Source: Sipunculus nudus (Eukaryota; Annelida; Sipuncula; Golfingiida; Sipunculidae). Taken from it: a stretch of DNA of 64,000 nucleotides. The position numbers and the translations under genes are program-made. The stretch is taken from contig CM049319.1 of NCBI GenBank assembly GCA_026874595.1, forward strand, positions 58,288,917 through 58,352,916, in the 5' to 3' direction. Below the pieces are notes generated by a model that saw nothing but the letters and a program-made list of their open reading frames with translations, did not search any database and was not told where the DNA came from. Each line of letters begins with the position of its first letter. Within the stretch, counting starts at the first letter, position 1. Shown here piece by piece: positions 57,609-64,000 of the stretch.

Positions 57609-57650
<42 letters not shown>
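57529..57650. repeat. (CT)n microsatellite
   Basis: About 120 bases of CT repeats with interruptions (tttct, ccatctttct). The poly-Ser/Leu or poly-Arg/Glu reading frames through it are artefacts. Confidence 0.95.
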
Positions 57651-57651
<1 letters not shown>

Positions 57652-58490
57652 TTATTGCCTCCCTTCCTCCCTCCATCCCATTCTGTTGACAGGTACTATA
57701 AACTAGATACATTAGCTATAAATGTTGATGCAATTTAGAAATGTGAATCAACTGAAATATTCACAATCACATGTATGTTATACTGTAAATTTATAGTAAC
57801 ATTCGTAAACCTGGATAAAAATTATGTAATGAAAAAAAGGAATAAATGCAAAATTGTTAATTTTTTATTGGCTCAGTAGAATGGGGAAAAAATGGTTTGC
57901 TTTGTTTCTCCATCTTTCTGCCTGTTTTAAATATTTAATGTTCATGAATAAACTTTTTTTTTACAAGCACTGTTGAATTAAATTTCATATCCTGTATGTA
58001 TATGCAAGGGTGTTGTAACTCTCACCATCCCCTTCTTCATCCCACTGAGGCTTTGATCCTTGGCACTGTGAACAATAGTTCAATTGCTATAGCATAAAAT
58101 TTAATAATTAAAGAAAATATCTACAGAGAGACAGAGGCGTTGTAACTCTGATCATAACACAACACCCCCCCCCCCCCCCATCAAGTCATTACACCTGTGG
58201 AGTGGAGCGTTATGGCAACTGTATACATATCATAAAATTGATAAAAAAGGATTACCAAATAAATTGGATCTCATCAGACAAATGTGTAAACTGTTGAACT
58301 GTCAACAGCTTATCAAAAATGTAACCAATGGAAAGGCATGGTCAGATCTCAAATATTATTTGCAACATTTTCTTAAATCATATAAACCAACCATGGCCCA
58401 AATTACCTCTTCCTCTCAAACTTTATCTACATTTCATCATATTTTTAATATTTTAACCTTCTAGGTGGTTCAGTACTGTTGACCATTTGT
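57651..58490. other. VCPIP1 intron 6, no gene
   Basis: AT-rich intron with a C15 run at 58165-58179. No recognisable element. Confidence 0.45.
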
Positions 58491-59009
58491 CCATAGGTAC
58501 CTATGTACATGCCAGAAATTATGTCAATATTGTGTAATATGTATACGTGAGGGTCATCAAAATAATGTAACTTATCAAGACCGATCTTGTCAAGATATCA
58601 TGTCATACAGTCACAAATTCATAAATCCCCTCATCAGCATAGTTAATCATAACCTTGTAACTGTCAAATTGAAATCTTGCAGTTTTCCATACACTATAGA
58701 TCCTTCAACAAATAGCCTTATCATCACTATACCACTGCATATGCATTCATATTTGCTCAAATAAATTGTTCTTTTCGACCCCTCCCAAATAAATAAAAAA
58801 TAAACCACTATATTTTACTCCATATTAATCCATCAGTCAGATTATTTCATATATCATTTACTCACATATTACATTATATTCCTTTATAAAAGCCCAACAT
58901 GACCATGATATTCATAAGCTTTTTCTACTCAATATAGTATAAAAATGGTGATACATTTATAGTCCAATCATGATCAGCTGAGCGCCTTGACCCATGGGTC
59001 CCTTGTTTT
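58491..59009 (+). repeat. Dispersed repeat E, copy 2 (~520 bp)
   Basis: Collinear with 13431-13952 with moderate divergence and small gaps. Same start CATAGGTACCTATG and same end TGAGCGCC.TGACCCATGGGTCCCTTGTTTT. The motif directly after it (CTCAGCTGACCAAAGATCATCTGAGCT, from 59011) is a diverged start of family F type, and a matching E-type end TGACCCATGGGTCACTTGTTT lies at 59773-59793. Confidence 0.8.
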
Positions 59010-59793
59010 ACTCAGCTGACCAAAGATCATCTGAGCTAAAGTGATCACCCTTTGTCCATCATCCGTCCATCTGTGTGTCCATTCGTTAGTAAATAAGGCA
59101 CAAATCGTAATCGTTTGACCTGAAAGCTTCTTTCTTGACATTAAGGTATGTCCTTGGGAAATCTCCATGAATACCAAAATTAAGTCACTGTGACATATAT
59201 TTTGCTAGTAACATACATTTTTTTTTGGTGTTTTTACCTTGTATTGGTGGTCTGGGCTGCAACACAAAAAGTTTGCACTCAACCCTAAAACTTGAACATT
59301 TTGCATAAACTGCACATGTAACATTGTTACAATGCAAAAAAAGAAGAAAATTGGCCAAGCCAGTTCTTCTTAACATTTTCAGCTGTTGATGTATGAAATT
59401 CATACTTTCGATAAAATATCTCAGTAATGATTGCTTGGATCTTTCTGAAAAATGCCAAGCTTATTGATCATCGACAACTTTTTCAGCTATGGATGACTGG
59501 TGGTGCTATCTACATTTTCTTTATTTTTTCTCATTTTTGTATTGTATATTTTGTACTCAGAAATTACGGCTGGCTAGTTGTTACCAAGGCACAAATTGTA
59601 ACGGCTTGACCTAGAAACATCTTACTTTATATCCAGCTAGGTCCTTAATAAACCTTGGTGCATACCAAAATTAAGGCACTGTGAACACTGTTGCAAGTTA
59701 CTTTGCGTTTTTGTGTGTGTTTAAATACTGTAAATTTTATCAGTATAGACTGTTCAAATCAGCTGAGCATCATGACCCATGGGTCACTTGTTT
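59010..59793 (+). repeat. Degenerate element between family F-like start and repeat E-like end
   Basis: Starts ACTCAGCTGACCAAAGATCATCTGAGC, GTCCATCATCCGTCC; internal phrases 'aggcacaaatcgtaa' and 'ggcacaaattgtaacgg' (59097, 59590) mark two related halves about 490 bases apart; ends at GACCCATGGGTCACTTGTTTA. Possibly a separate family sharing ends with repeat E. Non-coding. Confidence 0.5.
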
Positions 59794-60884
59794 AATCTTA
59801 ATGTGTCTTTCTGTTTTCTACCTCTGTCCAGGAGACTAATTTTTCACCCATGCCCCGTTGTTAGTTTGTTTTCTTTTTAAAAGGATTATATAAAAATAAT
59901 AGAGAACCAATTTCTATGAAAAAGTATTCAAATGGGACAGGGTTGACCGCATAAAATTTTGATTGAATATCCTGATTAAGTTGCAGATCCAGTGAGTTTT
60001 TTCCTTGGTGGAGGTATGTGCTCTATCACTGAGTACTATCATAATTTTTTTTTCTCTGAATATTAACAAAAATTTGAATATATTGTGTGGAAAACAAACA
60101 TAAAGACAAACATTAATATTGTGCTTACCGTAATGTCTACATTAGTTCGTATCCTTCATTAGTTCGCACACTATAAATTTCCTGAAACATATTTTTCTAT
60201 AATACATATATGAATTCGTACACCATCATACTGTGCCGATATTAGCTATTGCCGGTGACCACCGGCGGTCCGTATGAACCATAATTGTTGCTATGATTAA
60301 AACAGCTTTGCATACTGAGATGAATCAAATGTCGACGCTGTTCACCTGATAACAAGACATCTTTATGTCCTAGTGTGTGGCAGTAACATGATAATTAATC
60401 GGAACAATTTTATCAGATTTGCGACTTCATGTTTGTAAATAGGAAAAACTGTCACTTAATTGACACCGATGGGCCATCTTTGCTTCAGACTTGTTACAAC
60501 ATGAATGTGATTTGAACAGTAGAACTCGAGGTAAAAAATGTGTTTTAATCGATAATATTTTGTTTACTTAATAATAGAATAAGAAGGATTTGTAAGTGGG
60601 GAAAAAATCACATTAGGTGATGATCATATACTGGTAATCCACTCGGGACAAACCTCGCACGGACCACTGATCACAGGCATGACCTGGTGCTGCAAGACAT
60701 CAAAGGTTAAATGGAGATCGTCAGAGTGCTTTGAACCGCAGTTACAAAGGATATACCGCTGTCTTCCAGAGTTTTTATTTGATAAATGCCGGTAATGTCC
60801 GTGAAATAATTTATTTTTTTTACCCCGCTGTATGAATCTTATTGGGATCTCCCAAGTAAAAACTTAAACGCTTGTATTGGCTTC

Positions 60885-60962
60885 TGTGGCCTATTGGTTA
60901 GAGGCGCATGAACGGAGAGAATGTTAGCCTTATACCCCTGGTTCAAACCTATCACATTTTTT
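60885..60962 (+). repeat. tRNA-like SINE relic
   Basis: TGGCCTATTGGTTAGAGGC (A box, from 60887) and GGTTCAAACCT (B box, from 60950) are spaced about 45 bases. No pairing acceptor stem. Inside the 60128-61968 element. Confidence 0.55.
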
Positions 60963-61667
60963 CCCCCTTTTATGTTATTCCCTGGTCCCAGTTTAGAAAT
61001 ATGATAAAAATATATTTTTCATTTATTTCTTTCCACTGGAATAACCAAACGGGTAAAATAAACATTTAATTTATTGAAATATATAAATAAATATGGTGAG
61101 ATTACATATTCATGGCTGTAATAAGTTCACTTGCCGCCAGGTGGCACCCGGAATAAATTTCATTAACGCCCTGAGAAAATCACCATTGCTTTTTTAGGGC
61201 GTATTCTGAAATCCATACAATAAATGAATTAAATGTTGCCATGAATTATTACAAAACAATAGCCTATTTTCTTACCGCTAATGATGCTACGCACCGATGT
61301 ACGCCGTGAGAGACTTCTGGCTAATGATGTTTTCCTTTCATGTCCAAACTGTGAAACCCTTCGAAGATCGGTGCTTGTTTGTTAACCAGTAATTTATTTG
61401 ATGTGTAATATTAAGGTGATCAGTGACTCCTGTCAATTTTGTTTGCACCATAGCCGTGATTAAATAAATTTGTAAACATACTAATGAGGTACAAATTTAA
61501 CAGTTTAGGGTAATAAATTACTGAAGTTCCATTGCCGGTAGCTGGATTTATTTGACGATCTTTATGAACTTTTGTGCCAGTCTGTGGGTTACAAATGTTT
61601 AGTTTGTTCCCGCCGGCAGTACAGGCCGTCCCGGTTACCCCCGTGCGGCGCGGCTAAAACCCTTTAT

Positions 61668-61674
<7 letters not shown>

Positions 61675-61705
<31 letters not shown>
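61675..61705. repeat. (TA)n microsatellite
   Basis: An alternating TA run of about 30 bases. Confidence 0.9.
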
Positions 61706-61709
<4 letters not shown>

Positions 61710-62354
61710 CACTGGTTTATAAAATGCCAGTTACAGGATATAATGGATATCTTTATCGTCACCAGCAGTGCTCACATATATTCCCGAACAAGTGTTAAAT
61801 AATAATTAACATGAGGGTTGCCGTACATCTTCTATTATCGCCCACCGCCGATTCTCAGGTGATCTTCTCTCCTGCAATATTCTAATTTGTCATATTTTAC
61901 ATATAATAATTAACACACTGAGAAAAATAATTATTTTTTTCCTGTACGAATTCAAGTAGACATTACGGTATTATTTATTTACATTGATGGCTTTTTGATT
62001 TCTTTCATAATCAATTTAGTTGGTTGTATTATAGTGTTATCCATAACAAATGATTATATATGCACAGACAAAGAAATCATATTTTCCTGAAAAAAATGTT
62101 CCAGTTCTGATCTAGATATAAAAAAGGTGGGCTACAAAGTGGCAAACAACATCAAAATTTAACTTGGGTTAAAATGCATTTTGTTATGGTCTCCTAATCT
62201 GCACATTTGAAAATTGGCTACCTGTCCTCCATTGTTACAATGCAAACTGGAAGACACTTTACGGTGTGTATGATTACTGCATGAATACCAAGTAATACAG
62301 CAAATTTCACAGAAATATTTAGAAGAATGTTCAGTTAATAATTGATCATCAGTC

Positions 62355-62500
62355 ATTATTATCCCTTATGTTCCCAATTCACAACAAAAATTATGCCATG
62401 TTGAGACATCTTCAGGGGAAAATGAAAACTAAAACACAGGCACTATCACATGTAGAGACATCTTCAGAGGAAAATAAAATTAAATCATATTGAGAAGGTA
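62355..62500 (-). repeat. Dispersed repeat, inverted copy of 28255-28370
   Basis: The phrases 'gttcccaattcacaa', 'gagacatcttcaggggaaaatgaaaact' and 'gtagagacatcttcagagg' correspond in reverse to the 28-kb copy. Intronic. Confidence 0.6.
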
Positions 62501-62710
62501 AGCATGAAGATCACAGGAAGCTAAAATAACCGGAGGGGAAAGCGGAGGAAATAAATTAATAGAATTTTCTTGTTTTCTTTCAGTCATCAAACATGATTTT
62601 AAAATCAGTGCCTACCACCAGTGATTACATAACTTCTGTATTGCAGTACAAATATTGAGTAGTTCAGAATAACGTTCAATGAAACACCAGTGGCATTTTC
62701 ATATCCACAG

Positions 62711-62854
62711 GACACAGCTCCGCCTGGTGAATGGTGATGGAAGCATGAAGTACCTGAACGGGGACAGGACAACAAATCGCAGCTCCAGCACAAAGTGTCG
62801 CTGTGGGTTTAAGCATTACTGGGATGGCAAGGAGTATGATAATATGCCAGAAGT
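62711..62854 (+). CDS. VCPIP1: VCPIP1 coding exon 7
   Basis: The acceptor is ATATCCACAG (62709-62710) and the donor GTAAGT (62855). It encodes (G)TQLRLVNGDGSMKYLNGDRT.. and KCRCGFKHYWDGKEYDNMPE, aligning closely with the GDGSIVYLDGDRT and CGCGFKHFWDGKEYDNLPE segments of the vertebrate protein. Enters and leaves in phase 2. Confidence 0.95.
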
Positions 62855-63445
62855 GTAAGTAAAAACAGGAAAGAGTGTTCTGTAAAGCTGGGTACTTATC
62901 AGACCAATCTCTGTTGGTAACATTTGTTTTGAGCTGAACTAGATTTTTGCATTGGCTGAGCGATCACTGCTTAGAAGACACCCATCAACCAAGTAAAAAT
63001 CGGGAATCGGGTATGGAGTGTACATGCTTTAAAATAGGTCATGGTCAAATAAATATCAGATGCAAATCTGTCGCATATAGGACATATTTGTGCCTAAAGG
63101 TTAGTTTTTTAAATCGTCCATTTAGGAGATTTATATCAATTACCTATATGAACCTCGAAGCTTATGAAATGTAGAACTCAACCTCTATTCTATGTATGAT
63201 TTCTCAATGTGTTACATTTGGCTGATATGTCAGCACATAAAAATCCCTAACTACAGTCTCCTGATTTAAAAAAAAACAATATGTTGAATATATATTTATG
63301 AATGCATTACCTTTATGTAGAATAAAATATATTTCTCTCTCACTCTCTTTCTCTCTTCCTCTCTCTCTCACAGTGACCGCCAGTTCTCTGGTCATTTCAG
63401 GTATGACTGTATGGTGTAATATTTGTTAACTGGTTTGTATTGCAG
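62855..63445. other. VCPIP1 intron 7
   Basis: No element recognised, except a short CT-rich tract at 63331-63371. The 75-codon frame at 62947-63174 is unsupported. Confidence 0.5.
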
Positions 63446-63579
63446 ATTTCCTGTGACTTTAGAATGGAATGGCCAAGTAGTAGGAGAGAAAGTGTACTGG
63501 TTCCAGTACGAGTCTGATTCCAGTATGAACAGTAATGTGTATGAGGTGGCACAAGGTCTTGTACAGAAACATTTTCCAG
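63446..63579 (+). CDS. VCPIP1: VCPIP1 coding exon 8 (last in window)
   Basis: The acceptor is TGTATTGCAG (63444-63445) and the donor GTGGGC (63580). It encodes FPVTLEWNGQVVGEKVYWFQ.. and SSMNSNVYEVAQGLVQKHFP, aligning with FPITLEWGGRVVRETVYWFQ and SNVYDVAMKLVTKHFPG of the vertebrate protein. It ends in phase 1, so the gene continues beyond the window; the C-terminal half of the family (ubiquitin-like region and tail) is not here. Confidence 0.95.
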
Positions 63580-64000
63580 GTGGGCATATGTTAATTTTGA
63601 TCTTCTAGAGACAGGAAACAGGATAAACACAGTTCGCAGGGTGTGTTTCTATATAAGCAATGTGACACATGAGTTTTACGCAATTACATTACAGAAATAT
63701 TAGTTTTATTTAGTAATTTTATTTTGACTAACCAAAGTGGGCATTCTAGACTGGAAGGCATTCGCAAATCTTTTTCACAAGCATGCTACACTGCACATTT
63801 GGATGCAGAGTTTGGGTTTGTAGGGTTCAGGTCAGCTGACCGCCTCATGAATACAGACAGGCAAAACTATGGTATCAAGTATTCAGGTGCCTAAAATTAA
63901 TAAATAAGAGGTATAATGCAAATACATTATAGCTAGGGTACTATATATTACTGTAATATGACCACAACTGAATTAACATCATTATTTTGTTAATGTACAT
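63580..64000. other. VCPIP1 intron 8, start
   Basis: No exon or repeat recognised before the right edge. Confidence 0.5.

Larger units (their letters stand above)
60128..61968. mobile_element. TA-flanked inverted-repeat DNA element (1841 bp) in VCPIP1 intron 6
   Basis: TA at 60126-60127 and 61969-61970 flanks the ends. The left end is CCGTAATGTCTACATTAGTTCGTA, and the reverse complement of the right end is CCGTAATGTCTACTTGAATTCGTACAGG, about 24 bases with few mismatches. The left subterminal region repeats ATTAGTTCG (60143 and 60160). There is no transposase frame, so it is non-autonomous. A TA duplication suggests Tc1/mariner or pogo mobilisation, but the end sequence is not one I recognise. 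It carries a SINE-like tRNA relic and an (AT)n tract. Confidence 0.75.

Noticed and set aside
57407-57706. Serine/leucine-rich protein
   Set aside because: It is translation of the (CT)n microsatellite.

Overview
The window looks like nuclear DNA of an invertebrate, most likely a bivalve mollusc. It is AT-rich and intron-rich, with few genes and a dense, nested load of interspersed repeats. The bivalve call is an inference. It rests on satellite-carrying Helitron-like elements resembling the 'pearl' type known from oysters, on dispersed TGACCTTGACCTTTGACCT arrays, and on tRNA-derived SINEs. No rRNA gene, functional tRNA gene or CRISPR array was found.

Genes: two host genes can be supported, and they are divergently arranged around 38.0-38.5 kb. 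On the minus strand lies the first coding exon of protein phosphatase 1 inhibitor-2 (PPP1R2; PP1-binding KGILK motif, perfect GTAAGT donor). On the plus strand is the 5' half of VCPIP1 (VCIP135), the OTU-family deubiquitinase of the p97/p47 pathway. It is read here as eight coding exons (39074-39173, 45108-45968, 46389-46648, 53484-53595, 54753-54962, 55534-55621, 62711-62854, 63446-63579). All join in phase, giving about 636 codons before the gene runs off the right edge. Between the two genes is a probable bidirectional promoter with several CCAAT boxes.

Left part (1-37.9 kb): a >5 kb foldback structure at 1-5120; a TTAA-flanked MITE at 6285-6688; and a Ty3/gypsy-type LTR retrotransposon around 7.5-12.4 kb. 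Its order is gag (SCAN-like)-protease-integrase-RT tail/RNase H, that is integrase before RT, and the catalytic RT core is missing. Then come a short foldback element (12492-12765), a ~520-bp dispersed repeat (13431-13952), and satellite-carrying elements of two families, A (~288-bp units) and B (~281-bp units).

The satellite carriers are A1 17372-19977, A2 21041-24512, A3 32455-34169, B1 15541-17240, B2 35348-36527 and, inverted inside a VCPIP1 intron, B3 49086-52125. Both families share one design: a short 5' hairpin, a TATCC block, the tandem array, a GGC-rich stretch and a 3' hairpin ending GGATACA. They sit between two A residues without evident duplication, which fits Helentron-type (HINE) elements. 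A3 lies inside a hAT-like element (30817-34203, 8-bp duplication ATAGTCAG), which itself split an older foldback element: a readable three-layer nest.

Right part (38-64 kb): VCPIP1 introns are loaded with non-autonomous elements: a hAT-like one (39302-40908, duplication CCACAGTT), a TTAA MITE (42039-42528), a degenerate array (46806-47900), B3, a pogo-like MITE (53641-53818), a 1.84-kb TA-flanked inverted-repeat element (60128-61968), SINE-like tRNA relics, and long C/G and CT tracts. Two small duplications copy VCPIP1 splice-site neighbourhoods into introns.
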